NCBI GenBank assembly: GCA_025454955.1 | Contig: JALONL010000026.1 | Coordinates: 1 to 64,000 of the forward strand | Length of the DNA stretch: 64,000 nucleotides | Origin: Bacteroidia bacterium | Lineage (GTDB): Bacteria > Bacteroidota > Bacteroidia > Palsa-965 | Direction: 5' to 3' | Part shown: one piece after another, positions 26,846 to 34,884 of the stretch | Layout of the letters: every line of letters starts with the position of its first letter | Numbering within the stretch: the first letter of the stretch is position 1 | Notes under the pieces: model-generated | The model's database searches: none | What the model was told of the DNA's origin: nothing | What the model saw: only the letters and a program-made list of their open reading frames with translations | Position numbers and translations under genes: made by a program

Positions 26846-28441
26846 ATGAAACAGCTTCTTACACTTGCATGGCTCGGCATTTCGGCTTTGGCAATGGCCC
26901 AGACACCGGCACAAAAACCGGCGCAGAAACCACAAACTTCTGCCACCAAGCCAACAGCCGTTCAAGGCTCGGCCGCAAAACCGGCACAAACGGCCACCAA
27001 GCCCGCTCCCGCAAAAACCACTGTACCTCCTGCAAAACAGCTTAACCTGAAAGTGCATGTAAAAGGCGCTTCGGAAGGTAGTGCCGTGCTGGCCAATTAT
27101 TTCGGCGATAAACAATACATACAGGACAGTGCCAAGGTTGATGCCAACGGTAACATGGTATTTAAAAGCACCGAAAAGCACGATGCCGGCATTTACATTC
27201 TCCAGTTTCCCACCGCCGCCGGGCCCAAATATTTCGAAGTAATCCTGCTCGACGGGCAAATGAACTTTTCGCTCGAAACCGATACTGCCGATCTGGTGGG
27301 GAAAATGAAAGTAACCGGTTCGAAAGAAAACGAAGTGTTTCAGGAACACAATCTCTATCTCTCCAAAAAATCGAAAGAGATGGAAAAGCTGCAGGTTGAA
27401 TTGAAAAAGGCCACCGAAGCAAAAGACTCCACCGAAGAAAAGAAAGTGCGCGAAAAAATTACCGCCCTCGACAGCGAAGTAAAATCATACAAGCGCGAAT
27501 TTTACCAGAAAAAATATCCCGACAGTTTCTTCTCCAAGGTGCTCCGCGCCATGGACGAGCCCGACCTGCTCCCCTACGACAAATGCCCGCGCCTGCCCAA
27601 CGGCAATATCGACTCGGCCTACAACAACCGCAACTACAAGCAGCACTACTGGGATGGATTTGATTTCAGCGACGGGCGTATGCTGCGCACACCGGTATAT
27701 CACAACAAACTGAAATTTTACCTCGAAAAAATTACCTCGCCCGAACCCGATTCCATTATCAAAGCCGCACACTGGATTATTGCACAAACCAACGACAGTG
27801 ATTTGTTTAAATACGCAGTGCATTACGTAACCTACAACTACGAAGTATCGAAGGTAATGGGCTACGATGCTATTTTTGTGAATATGGTGCAAACCTATCA
27901 CATGAAAAATAAAGTATGGTGGCTGAATGACACTCAGAAAAAGAAAATCATTGAGCGCGCCGAAAAACTTAAATTTACCCTGATCGGTGCCACCGCTGTA
28001 GACATAGAATTGCCCGACAGCAACGGGGTATTACGCCGGCTTCATTACGTAAATGCCGATTATACCATTGTTGTTTTCTGGGAGCCCACCTGCGGGCATT
28101 GCAAGCATGATTTACCGGTGATAAAAACCTATTACGATTCACTGCGCGCGGCAGGAGTATCGGTAGAGGTGTATGCCATTAATGCCGAGTATGATTCTCT
28201 TTCGTGGGAAAAATTTATCCGCGATAATAAACTGACGTGGATTAATGTAATGTCGGCCGATCCGCAGCTGGTAGGCAAATACAAGTATTTTTACGATGTG
28301 TACAGTACGCCCACGCTCTACATACTCGACAAGCAGAAGAAAATTTTTGCCAAGCGTCTCGATGCCAAAGGCGTGGAAGCTTTCCTCAACCGCCGCATCA
28401 ACGACGACCGCAAAAAGGCCAGACAAAACACGCCAAAATAA
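26846..28441 (+). CDS. Secreted thioredoxin-fold protein (DUF4369/DUF5106-type TlpA relative)
   Basis: 531 residues from the ATG at 26846; an in-frame extension to 26468 overlaps the permease and is not used. Signal peptide MKQLLTLAWLGISALAMAQ, then an Ala/Lys/Pro/Thr-rich linker (20-70). Next is a beta-rich DUF4369-like domain (LNLKVHVKGASEGSAVLAN) and a helical region with a coiled coil. The C-terminal thioredoxin domain has the active site WEPTCGHCKHDLP (Cys416, Cys419) and the cis-Pro region YSTPTLYILD. Expected in the periplasm as a thiol-disulfide oxidoreductase. Common Bacteroidetes architecture. Confidence 0.87.
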   Translation: MKQLLTLAWLGISALAMAQTPAQKPAQKPQTSATKPTAVQGSAAKPAQTATKPAPAKTTVPPAKQLNLKVHVKGASEGSAVLANYFGDKQYIQDSAKVDANGNMVFKSTEKHDAGIYILQFPTAAGPKYFEVILLDGQMNFSLETDTADLVGKMKVTGSKENEVFQEHNLYLSKKSKEMEKLQVELKKATEAKDSTEEKKVREKITALDSEVKSYKREFYQKKYPDSFFSKVLRAMDEPDLLPYDKCPRLPNGNIDSAYNNRNYKQHYWDGFDFSDGRMLRTPVYHNKLKFYLEKITSPEPDSIIKAAHWIIAQTNDSDLFKYAVHYVTYNYEVSKVMGYDAIFVNMVQTYHMKNKVWWLNDTQKKKIIERAEKLKFTLIGATAVDIELPDSNGVLRRLHYVNADYTIVVFWEPTCGHCKHDLPVIKTYYDSLRAAGVSVEVYAINAEYDSLSWEKFIRDNKLTWINVMSADPQLVGKYKYFYDVYSTPTLYILDKQKKIFAKRLDAKGVEAFLNRRINDDRKKARQNTPK

Positions 28442-28468
28442 AACCGCAGCGCCCGCGTTTGCATCTAT

Positions 28469-28702
28469 ATGAACCGCATTCTCCTTTTCTTTGCCGCAGT
28501 ATCGCTGGTATTCTTTGTATCGTGCCGTTCGCGCCGCGACGGGCCTACCAACGAATACAAAAATGCCAAAACGCATACGAGCGAAACCATTCTGAAAGAC
28601 CATCAGAAGGCGCAGAAACGGGCCGAGCGTGCAGCAAAAAAGCAGGGGAAGAAAACGAAGAAGCGGATGAATAAACGCAATGGCGATTTCTTTAAGAAGT
28701 GA
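28469..28702 (+). CDS. Small basic lipoprotein
   Basis: 77 residues. Signal with lipobox FFVSC (Cys19), then a strongly basic tail rich in Lys and Arg (HQKAQKRAERAAKKQGKK). Probably anchored in the envelope. It lies 27 nt after the thioredoxin-fold gene and may be co-transcribed. It is the last chromosomal gene before the large insertion, whose left repeat begins 70 nt downstream. The function is unknown. Confidence 0.65.
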   Translation: MNRILLFFAAVSLVFFVSCRSRRDGPTNEYKNAKTHTSETILKDHQKAQKRAERAAKKQGKKTKKRMNKRNGDFFKK

Positions 28703-28772
28703 GTAGAGCGAAACTTCCGCCACATTTCTCCCGATACCTAATTTTTACCAAAGCCGCTTCAACCTCCTGAAG

Positions 28773-28943
28773 CCCCAAAATCCGCATTTAACTGATTTCC
28801 CCCTAATATAGCTGAAAAAATCGCAGGTCTGCTAAAATGCCTGTTGTTATTGATTTGTAGGGAATTTCAGGCTTTGGGGAAATATCGCAGCACCAAATAA
28901 CCGGGACTTTTTAAAGGAAAATCCGCAAGGTTGAAAAGGGCAA
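28773..28943. repeat. Left terminal inverted repeat of the 25.5-kb element
   Basis: Three blocks recur in inverted orientation at the right end: CCCCAAAATCCGCA (28773-28786), GCTGAAAAAATCGCAGGTCT (28811-28830) and ATCCGCAAGGTTGAAAAGGG (28921-28940). Blocks 1 and 2 start 38 nt apart here and 39 nt apart at the right end. Extra half-sites (TTTGGGGAAATATCGCAG, 28874-28890) lie between, suggesting several transposase-binding sites. Confidence 0.8.
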
Positions 28944-28951
28944 AAAAAATA

Positions 28952-28985
28952 GCCGGGGTAAACTATTTGTGTAGTTTTCCCCGGC
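28952..28985 (-). terminator. Terminator after the transposase gene
   Basis: GCCGGGGTAAACTA (28952-28965) pairs with TAGTTTTCCCCGGC (28972-28985) with one mismatch around TTTGTG. Leftward it is followed by a T-rich stretch (complement of 28942-28949). It lies 11 nt past the transposase stop and ends the leftward block just inside the left terminal repeat. Confidence 0.8.
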
Positions 28986-28996
28986 AAAATCAAAAA

Positions 28997-30319
28997 TTAT
29001 TCCCGTGTTATCCATCTGCGTAACCCTGCAAAAGTATCGTGCAGGTTCATTAAATCAACTTTCCAACCGTTCGGGCTTTTCTCCCAGTGAAGCATCACCG
29101 GTTTGATAAACCGGGCTATAAAGATTTTTAACCGGTAATTATCACGAATAAACGGCGTGTATGTGCTCAACTGTTCTAAAGTATATTCATAAATACATTT
29201 AGCCATTGCAGAAACATACAGGAAAACCAAATTTGCGTTCATATCCGAAAACGGCACACGCGACCAGTTAAAATCGTTCAACAGGTCGCGGAAATTGTTT
29301 TCAGAATCTCCCCGCTGATCGTAAATAGCGATAACGTCTAAATCAGACATTTCGTAATTGACAGTACCGGGTATTTTCTCAAAGTGATTGGTAATAATAC
29401 CGCGATACTGATACTCTATTTCATTAGGCTGAATTGATTTGTTATACCTTGAAACGACAAAACGAAATTTGTTATTATCGTTAAACGGGTAAAACTCAAC
29501 CGATGAAATTTCTTCTGTACGTCCGTGCAGCTCTACGGTTTGCCAAGATGCAATTTTAAAATCGTCTTTCATTTCTTCCGTGTTATGAACGCGGATAAAA
29601 AACTTTTTTCCGATTTTTTGCAGGTAGTAAATAATCTCCTTTTGATAACTGGCTGCATCCATTCTGATAGCCCAGGTTTTTATCTGGTGGTTATCAAGAC
29701 GGGTAAACAAATCTTCTAACGCCTCTTTGATTTTATAGCTTGCCGAAGTGTTGCCGTTTCGTGCTTCAATGTTAACGGGTATTTTACCGATCATTGAAAC
29801 GGCGGGGCTATATCCTAAAAAACCTTTGTAGGTGTGTTTACAGTCGAACTTTTCAGCCGGTATAGTAGTACCGTCGTAATCAATCATGTACTTTGAATTT
29901 GTGTTGAGCAGTCCCAACCGTTTACACAAACTCAGTAAAAGATCATTCAGCAACGGGTTACGGTTAAATTCGTGTTCAATTTGGCTATCAGGGTTTTTAA
30001 ACCGGTTTACTTCTGTTCCAAAACTGCGAAACACCCGGCTAATCTGATCGGGGGAACACAATTTTGCAACGGGTATTTTATCAAAACTTGCTTTGATGTT
30101 TTCGGTTTCAATATCCTGTAAACGTTGAGCGCCGCACAGGTTCGCATATATCCAACCTAAAAATATATCACTGTTTTTATAGGTTGATTGTTTGGGACGT
30201 TTTCCTAAATAGGAATCAAAAAGATCGGGGACATTCAGCCGTAACATTTGCTGAATCACTAACCCGATGCCCTGAAAATTTGCTGCATGATTTGCATTAT
30301 ATTTTTTATCGGGTTTCAT
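28997..30319 (-). CDS. DDE transposase, IS4/IS1380-like
   Basis: 440 residues, full length for IS1380-type transposases. The catalytic core is visible as MIDYDGTTIP (first Asp), WAIRMDAASYQKEI (second Asp region) and IYDQRGDSENNFRDL, the Tyr/Arg/Glu signature with the Glu. The C-terminal part is helical. Unlike a normal insertion sequence, no matching terminal repeat flanks the gene closely: upstream it is 15 nt from another element gene. The only match to the left end is 25 kb away at 54145-54275. It therefore probably mobilises the whole element. Followed by a terminator. Confidence 0.85.
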   Translation of the reverse strand: MKPDKKYNANHAANFQGIGLVIQQMLRLNVPDLFDSYLGKRPKQSTYKNSDIFLGWIYANLCGAQRLQDIETENIKASFDKIPVAKLCSPDQISRVFRSFGTEVNRFKNPDSQIEHEFNRNPLLNDLLLSLCKRLGLLNTNSKYMIDYDGTTIPAEKFDCKHTYKGFLGYSPAVSMIGKIPVNIEARNGNTSASYKIKEALEDLFTRLDNHQIKTWAIRMDAASYQKEIIYYLQKIGKKFFIRVHNTEEMKDDFKIASWQTVELHGRTEEISSVEFYPFNDNNKFRFVVSRYNKSIQPNEIEYQYRGIITNHFEKIPGTVNYEMSDLDVIAIYDQRGDSENNFRDLLNDFNWSRVPFSDMNANLVFLYVSAMAKCIYEYTLEQLSTYTPFIRDNYRLKIFIARFIKPVMLHWEKSPNGWKVDLMNLHDTFAGLRRWITRE

Positions 30320-30334
30320 TGGTAAACGTATTTT

Positions 30335-31156
30335 TTATTCTTCAAAATCGTTTTTCAGTAGTTGTATCTGGTCGGCATCTTCGGCATAAATAACAATGTT
30401 CATAGCCTGTTGCCAGATACGGGAACTTTTGCCGGTTAAACGGTGCTTATCTTCGTTGAGTGAATAGACTTGTGTTAAACCTCTCAGGTCTAAGTTTTGG
30501 GCTAATTCGTTGAATTTATCAGGCATTTCGGGGGTATCTGCAAAAGGAGCAAAAACAACGGTATTTACTTTTAAAAACCCTTTCGGGTTTATCAGTTGGT
30601 GTTTCCAGTCGCTTCGTTTTTCTGGTAAGAAATGCAGTACTTTAATCAGGTCTGTATTGCTTTCGGTAGTGACGTTAAACTGTTCGGCTATCTCATCAAA
30701 TGAGCCAACCGTATCGGGTGAAATTAACAGGCTGTTTTGTGTGTTATTTAGTTCTGCGGTGAGTTCAATTATCACCCGTTGCAGGGTAATTTCATCGGCA
30801 GCGATCACACCAATTTTAGCACCGTTTACAGGTTTTCCCAAACGTTCACGCCAAACGTTGGAACGAATTGTAACAAGTTCAGGCGGTGATTTTACCGGGT
30901 TAATCCGGCCTAACTCTGTTTGTTCGTTTTTTTGCTTCACTTTCCCTAACCCGTCAACGGTTGTTCTATCACGATTTGCCGGTAATGCAAACGGGTGTGT
31001 AAGATTATCCAACGCACGAAACAAAAGATTTTCAGCTATTTTTTCCGGTACGGTTTGTTCTCCGTTGAGTTGTTGGGTTAACTCAGCGTATTGCATCAGC
31101 CGTTCGTAATATGTGGCGGGAATAGATAGCGTTAATTTTTTAGGTTCTGTTGACAT
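30335..31156 (-). CDS. Protein with RHH-like N-terminus and degenerate ATPase-like domain
   Basis: 273 residues. The first 50 (KKLTLSIPATYYERLMQYAEL) resemble a ribbon-helix-helix or short DNA-binding segment. The C-terminal 170 residues follow the strand order of the RecA-like protein encoded next upstream: GAKIGVIAADE, NTVVFAPFADTPEM, LRGLTQVYSLNED, IWQQAMNIVIYAEDADQ. The last resembles IPDIVLKIENG there. Walker A and B are absent, so ATP hydrolysis is unlikely. It shares a transcription unit with the transposase (15 nt apart) and could be its DNA-targeting accessory. That role is inference. Confidence 0.5.
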   Translation of the reverse strand: MSTEPKKLTLSIPATYYERLMQYAELTQQLNGEQTVPEKIAENLLFRALDNLTHPFALPANRDRTTVDGLGKVKQKNEQTELGRINPVKSPPELVTIRSNVWRERLGKPVNGAKIGVIAADEITLQRVIIELTAELNNTQNSLLISPDTVGSFDEIAEQFNVTTESNTDLIKVLHFLPEKRSDWKHQLINPKGFLKVNTVVFAPFADTPEMPDKFNELAQNLDLRGLTQVYSLNEDKHRLTGKSSRIWQQAMNIVIYAEDADQIQLLKNDFEE

Positions 31157-31174
31157 AGTGTAAAGAGTTAAAAA

Positions 31175-31207
31175 ATCACTGCTGCCGAAATTTCCGGCAG
31201 CAGTGAT
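31175..31207 (-). terminator. Terminator between the ATPase and 273-residue genes
   Basis: Perfect 13-bp stem ATCACTGCTGCCG (31175-31187)/CGGCAGCAGTGAT (31195-31207), followed leftward by T5. It ends 19 nt before the ATG at 31156, so the last two genes need read-through or their own promoter. Confidence 0.85.
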
Positions 31208-31227
31208 ATAGCGTTAATTCAGTGCCT

Positions 31228-32568
31228 TTAATCCAACGGGGGCAAAGGCATTAATTCAGGACGTAGGCCGGTGAAGTACCGGTTTTTTTCAGTCTGCAAT
31301 TTCCCGTTTTCGATTTTCAGTACAATATCGGGAATGTGTCGCCATTCCTGTTTACCGTGAAAATCGCCGCTTTTCACACTTTGCAGAATGGTAATGAACG
31401 CAGTCCCCGGATATTGTTCACGTAATTGCATAATTTCATTTACGCGAAGATTAGCAGCATTAGCAGAATCAAAAAACACAAAATCGTAATGCGCTAAATC
31501 CGGGGCTTTATCGAGCGACGGGGTGAAATGGATTAGGTTTATACCCTGTGCATTTACACGCTGAATAACCTGCTTTAGAGATTCCGAACGGTATTGCTCC
31601 GAAGAAATATACAACACCTTGCCGATGTTTTCAGCAAGGTATTTGGCAAAGTTGATGCTAAAGGTTGTTTTTCCCTGAAACGGTGCGCCGTAGATCATTA
31701 ACCAGAAATTGTGTTCCGGGTTTCCTAACAGGCGTTTGTAATAGCCGGTAAAGGGCAAGGTTTCAAACTCCATTTCCGCCATTTGTTTAGCGGTCATTAC
31801 CTGCGTATTTCTTACTTCAGGAGAAGGGATAAAACCCAATTCTTTTTTTTTTGAATTGTGTTTTAGACTTTTCTTTTTTTTTGATTGTTTGGAATAAGAA
31901 ACAATACCGGCTAACCCGTTTAGCTGAACCTGCGGTACAAATACCGGTGTACGTTCGTCGATTGCTTTACGCAAGATATTCGCAGCTTTCTGCACATTAG
32001 AATAATAGGGATCAGTTGGTTTTATTAACCCGCGTTCGGTGTAAAAATCCAACCGTTCAAGCAGTGTTTTTATTCGTGTGCTTACTTCACGGTACGGGAT
32101 GCCGGAAACATTTACAAAAGCCTGTAAAAACTTTACGGAGGCACGGACTTTTTGACTGGTGGAAATGGTTTTCAGCCGTTCCACAAGATCGGCAGGGGCT
32201 TTAACCTTAACCGTATTTTCAGAAGCACCGTTATAGGCTTTCAGGGCGAACCGTTGTACTGTTTCCAGTTCATCCGCGTAGCGGTCTGTTTTACGAACTT
32301 TACGCAAGTGTATTGCCCGTTGCAGTGCTTTAATGAAATTGAGTAACCGGGTGAGCGGAACAGTTTTACCGATCATTGGTTTAAACCGTTTGAGCAGTTT
32401 TATTTGTTCGTCGATCATTTCCACCTGTGCCGCTTTCTTTTTCTTCGGGGCTTTTGGTGTTTCGTCTTGTTCTTCTTCTTCTTCCGGTTCTTCGTACTGT
32501 TTTTTTACCGGGCGTTTCACTTTTTTAGTGATACGTCCCAGATCGTATTTACCAAAGTTTGAGTACAT
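31228..32568 (-). CDS. RecA-like ATPase, candidate packaging or DNA-handling ATPase
   Basis: 446 residues. Residues 1-60 are charged (EEPEEEEEQDE and Lys runs), and residues 60-230 are helical. Two poly-Lys stretches (around 250-270) are encoded by A9 and A10 tracts. The C-terminal RecA/DnaB-type domain has Walker A GAPFQGKTT (294-302), VLYISSEQYRSESLKQVI and Walker B HYDFVFFDSAN (Asp about 367). Further on are FITILQSVKSG and a final strand PDIVLKIENG. No helicase family could be assigned. In context it could power genome packaging or transposition. Flanked by terminators on both sides, so it is a one-gene unit. Confidence 0.65.
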   Translation of the reverse strand: MYSNFGKYDLGRITKKVKRPVKKQYEEPEEEEEQDETPKAPKKKKAAQVEMIDEQIKLLKRFKPMIGKTVPLTRLLNFIKALQRAIHLRKVRKTDRYADELETVQRFALKAYNGASENTVKVKAPADLVERLKTISTSQKVRASVKFLQAFVNVSGIPYREVSTRIKTLLERLDFYTERGLIKPTDPYYSNVQKAANILRKAIDERTPVFVPQVQLNGLAGIVSYSKQSKKKKSLKHNSKKKELGFIPSPEVRNTQVMTAKQMAEMEFETLPFTGYYKRLLGNPEHNFWLMIYGAPFQGKTTFSINFAKYLAENIGKVLYISSEQYRSESLKQVIQRVNAQGINLIHFTPSLDKAPDLAHYDFVFFDSANAANLRVNEIMQLREQYPGTAFITILQSVKSGDFHGKQEWRHIPDIVLKIENGKLQTEKNRYFTGLRPELMPLPPLD

Positions 32569-32584
32569 GAGAAATAGAAATAAA

Positions 32585-32612
32585 AACGGCCTTGCATGAT
32601 TGCAAGGCCGTT
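32585..32612 (-). terminator. Terminator just upstream of the ATPase gene
   Basis: Perfect 11-bp stem AACGGCCTTGC (32585-32595)/GCAAGGCCGTT (32602-32612), followed leftward by T5. It lies 17 nt before the ATG at 32568 and 36 nt after the stop of the preceding gene. Confidence 0.85.
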
Positions 32613-32647
32613 GAGTGAATAGTAATTGATTTTGCGTTAAACGCAGT

Positions 32648-33361
32648 TTATCCCGTGTTGGAATGATTTTTTAACTGCGTTTCATAGATTGCCCAGAACG
32701 TGGCCAAAGCAGCAGCCGTAGTGCCGGTAGCTGCAATTACCTTTTTGCGTTTCAGTGCGCGTTGAAGTGTCCGTAAATCAATCAGGGTATAAGTAAACTT
32801 ATTCCCGTACAGTTCACGGTGACGGTGGCACATAGTAATAAATGCCGCGAAATCTTCTGCATTTGCAAACACCTGACAACCGGCAGAATTTCGATCAATT
32901 TGTAAGGTTGTGCCGGTTGCTTTTGCGCGGTGTATATTAATACCAAACCATCCGCTAACTTCATTTCCATTATAGAAATCTAATTCCGCGTCGCGGTCGT
33001 AATCTCTGATAACGGTTACTTTTCCCCTGCGTTGACAAAGGGCTGTGTATTTTCCCCGGTGCAAATCGAGTGCATATACATCACGATATTGCCCCTGTTT
33101 CAAAATTGCCGTTCCTTGTGGTTGTCCGGGTTGACGCAGCCAGTAAGTACCGGGGTCTGTTGTGGCTTTGTAAATATGTAGTTTCCACTGTTGATTTTCC
33201 AAGCGATAAAACACACATATTGAATCATCAAAATTATTTGGTACAGTGGAGGGTGAACGTAAACCGACTATGTTTAATTCATACGGACGACTGTAAACGG
33301 CATACTCTTTTTTCTGCAACAGTTTAATAAAAACGGTTGCATTTAACTTGCTGTTCTCCAT
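32648..33361 (-). CDS. L,D-transpeptidase-like protein with C-terminal membrane span
   Basis: 237 residues. The central region has FGINIHRA followed 16-17 residues later by NSAGCQVF. This matches the His...[S/T]xGC pattern of the YkuD/ErfK catalytic site, so it may cut or remodel peptidoglycan. Upstream landmarks are RPYELNIVGLRS, SICVFYRLENQQW and TTDPGTYWLRQPG. A hydrophobic segment at about 207-225 (VIAATGTTAAALATFWAIY) suggests a membrane anchor. It overlaps the amidase-like gene by 19 nt, forming a lysis or cell-wall-entry pair. The catalytic role is inferred from motif spacing. Confidence 0.6.
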   Translation of the reverse strand: MENSKLNATVFIKLLQKKEYAVYSRPYELNIVGLRSPSTVPNNFDDSICVFYRLENQQWKLHIYKATTDPGTYWLRQPGQPQGTAILKQGQYRDVYALDLHRGKYTALCQRRGKVTVIRDYDRDAELDFYNGNEVSGWFGINIHRAKATGTTLQIDRNSAGCQVFANAEDFAAFITMCHRHRELYGNKFTYTLIDLRTLQRALKRKKVIAATGTTAAALATFWAIYETQLKNHSNTG

Positions 33362-33831
33362 ATCGGGAATAGATTTTCTTCGAGATCGTCCCCCCGTTCA
33401 AGATCAACCATACTATCGAAGTTGTCCGCGTAAAACCGCATCCAAGCAGGGACGTTGAAACCCGGCTTTGTATCACCAGAACCGATTTTATCAGCACCAA
33501 TTAACAAAGCATTCGGAAACAGTTCGTGCAGCTCTCTCAACTTTTTGTAAAGCACATACGTTTGTAACAGGGTGCGGGTATCTTCCATTTTACCCCGGTA
33601 GTTTATACCACCTTCATAAGCGATATGCACACACTCAACAGGAAAAGATGAAAGGCTAAGGGTTTCCACATTACAGCCCAACAAACGCACACATTTACCC
33701 CATCTGTCAATGATGATGTGAAATGCAGGGCGTTGATGTTGAGCAATGCAATTTTTGTATAGTTGTTCTGCTTCTACTTCGGGGCGTGTCATGGTAGCAT
33801 GAACGAGAATATAATTAACAGGACGTAACAT
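33343..33831 (-). CDS. Degenerate N-acetylmuramoyl-L-alanine amidase-like protein
   Basis: 162 residues. The pattern of a T7-lysozyme-type Amidase_2 domain is visible: ILVHATMT (first Zn His), AFHIIIDRWGKCVRLL, VHIAYEGGINYRG, DTRTLLQTYVLYKKLREL and FPNALLIGADKIG. Near the end, DTKPGFNVPAW stands where active enzymes have KxCPxFDV, and GADK stands where they have GHxD. Two expected Zn ligands are therefore missing, and it may bind wall without cutting it. It shares a unit with the overlapping L,D-transpeptidase-like gene. Confidence 0.6.
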   Translation of the reverse strand: MLRPVNYILVHATMTRPEVEAEQLYKNCIAQHQRPAFHIIIDRWGKCVRLLGCNVETLSLSSFPVECVHIAYEGGINYRGKMEDTRTLLQTYVLYKKLRELHELFPNALLIGADKIGSGDTKPGFNVPAWMRFYADNFDSMVDLERGDDLEENLFPIWRTAS

Positions 33832-33863
33832 AGTTTTAGTTTTTATTTACAGTTGATGAGTAA

Positions 33864-33904
33864 AGACAAACCGCGCCGCAACTGTAAACGTGCGCGGTTT
33901 GTCT
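33864..33904 (-). terminator. Hairpin terminator between the 323-residue and amidase-like genes
   Basis: AGACAAACCGCGC (33864-33876) pairs perfectly with GCGCGGTTTGTCT (33892-33904), followed leftward by TTTA. The T tract is short, so termination may be partial. It lies 8 nt after the stop at 33912. Confidence 0.65.
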
Positions 33905-33911
33905 GTAACAA

Positions 33912-34883
33912 TCAGGCGTATTTGATATGCTCGGTTTGCACATATAATTGAATGCCGTCTATGGTTTCAAAATGTGTAATGCCGTTGCTGCTGAAAAGTT
34001 CGTAACCGATAATGGTTTGATTTCCCACCTGTACGCTGTGTTTGGCTGTTCGCCAAACAACGGTAGGACGTGACGTAATTAACGCCCTGCGTTCGATGCC
34101 TGAAACTTCATTACCCGGCACGTACCATTTACCGTCTTTTTTCTTCAACCCGATAGAAATAAAGGCAAGGTTTAACTTGTCTTTATCGGCAGAATTTTTG
34201 AACACTTCCAAAAGACCGGTAACGATGGTTGTATTTTTCCCGTTAATCAGTCCTTTAGGTTTGAAAATGGTGTTTACTTCATTGTATTTCTGCGGTGTTT
34301 TAATCAGTGACAACGCAGCTAATACAGGTTCAATTTTTTGAGCCTTTGCACCCTTGTAAAGCATTTCTGCAATATCCTCAGCCGGGGTATTGGTTAAGAG
34401 TTCAAAATGCTGCTCAGTGATAACCGTAGGCCAGCCCAATTTTTCCAATGCTAACTGAGTTTTTGAGCCAAAATCACCATCGGGAACAAGTGTTATTCCG
34501 GTGATACTTTTGCGCGTGTTCAGCAGGTTTTGCAACTGCTTTACTTTCGCCCCGGTTGAGCCTTTCCGCAGGGGAAAATCGGATGTGGGTTTTACATTGT
34601 TTGCCGATGCTCCGGCAGATGCCGGGGGAACTTGTGCTGTGTTGTTTTTCGTTGGAATAGTAACCACTGGCGGGGTATCTAAATTGATCTTAAACTTTCC
34701 GGCGTTTTCATCTTCGCCGTTATTAAAAAGATCGGCTGCGGGTTTACTTGAACGGCGGGTAATGTACCAAGCACCGTAACCCAACGCCCCTAAAACGAGC
34801 AATCCCAAAAACACGCGCCCCGGTGTAAAAAATGGCTTATCTTCTTTGCTCATTTTTTGCGGGAAATCGCTTTCATCTTTCAT
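33912..34883 (-). CDS. Membrane-anchored protein with peptidoglycan-binding domain
   Basis: 323 residues. One span at about 23-42 (RVFLGLLVLGALGYGAWYI), a Pro/Asn/Thr-rich linker, then a PG_binding_1 domain (about 103-148): FPLRKGSTGAKVKQLQNLLN and PDGDFGSKTQLALEKLG. The C-terminal 170 residues are helical then beta-rich, of unknown type. The topology puts the wall-binding domain outside a membrane, as in internal-membrane phages or envelope-docking devices. It starts 1 nt after the stop of the 224-residue gene. Confidence 0.7.
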   Translation of the reverse strand: MKDESDFPQKMSKEDKPFFTPGRVFLGLLVLGALGYGAWYITRRSSKPAADLFNNGEDENAGKFKINLDTPPVVTIPTKNNTAQVPPASAGASANNVKPTSDFPLRKGSTGAKVKQLQNLLNTRKSITGITLVPDGDFGSKTQLALEKLGWPTVITEQHFELLTNTPAEDIAEMLYKGAKAQKIEPVLAALSLIKTPQKYNEVNTIFKPKGLINGKNTTIVTGLLEVFKNSADKDKLNLAFISIGLKKKDGKWYVPGNEVSGIERRALITSRPTVVWRTAKHSVQVGNQTIIGYELFSSNGITHFETIDGIQLYVQTEHIKYA

Positions 34884-34884
34884 G

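Noticed and set aside
28997..30319. Stand-alone IS1380-type insertion sequence
   Set aside because: No terminal repeat matching the left end lies within 1-2 kb; the upstream gene starts 15 nt away. The matching end is at 54145-54275.
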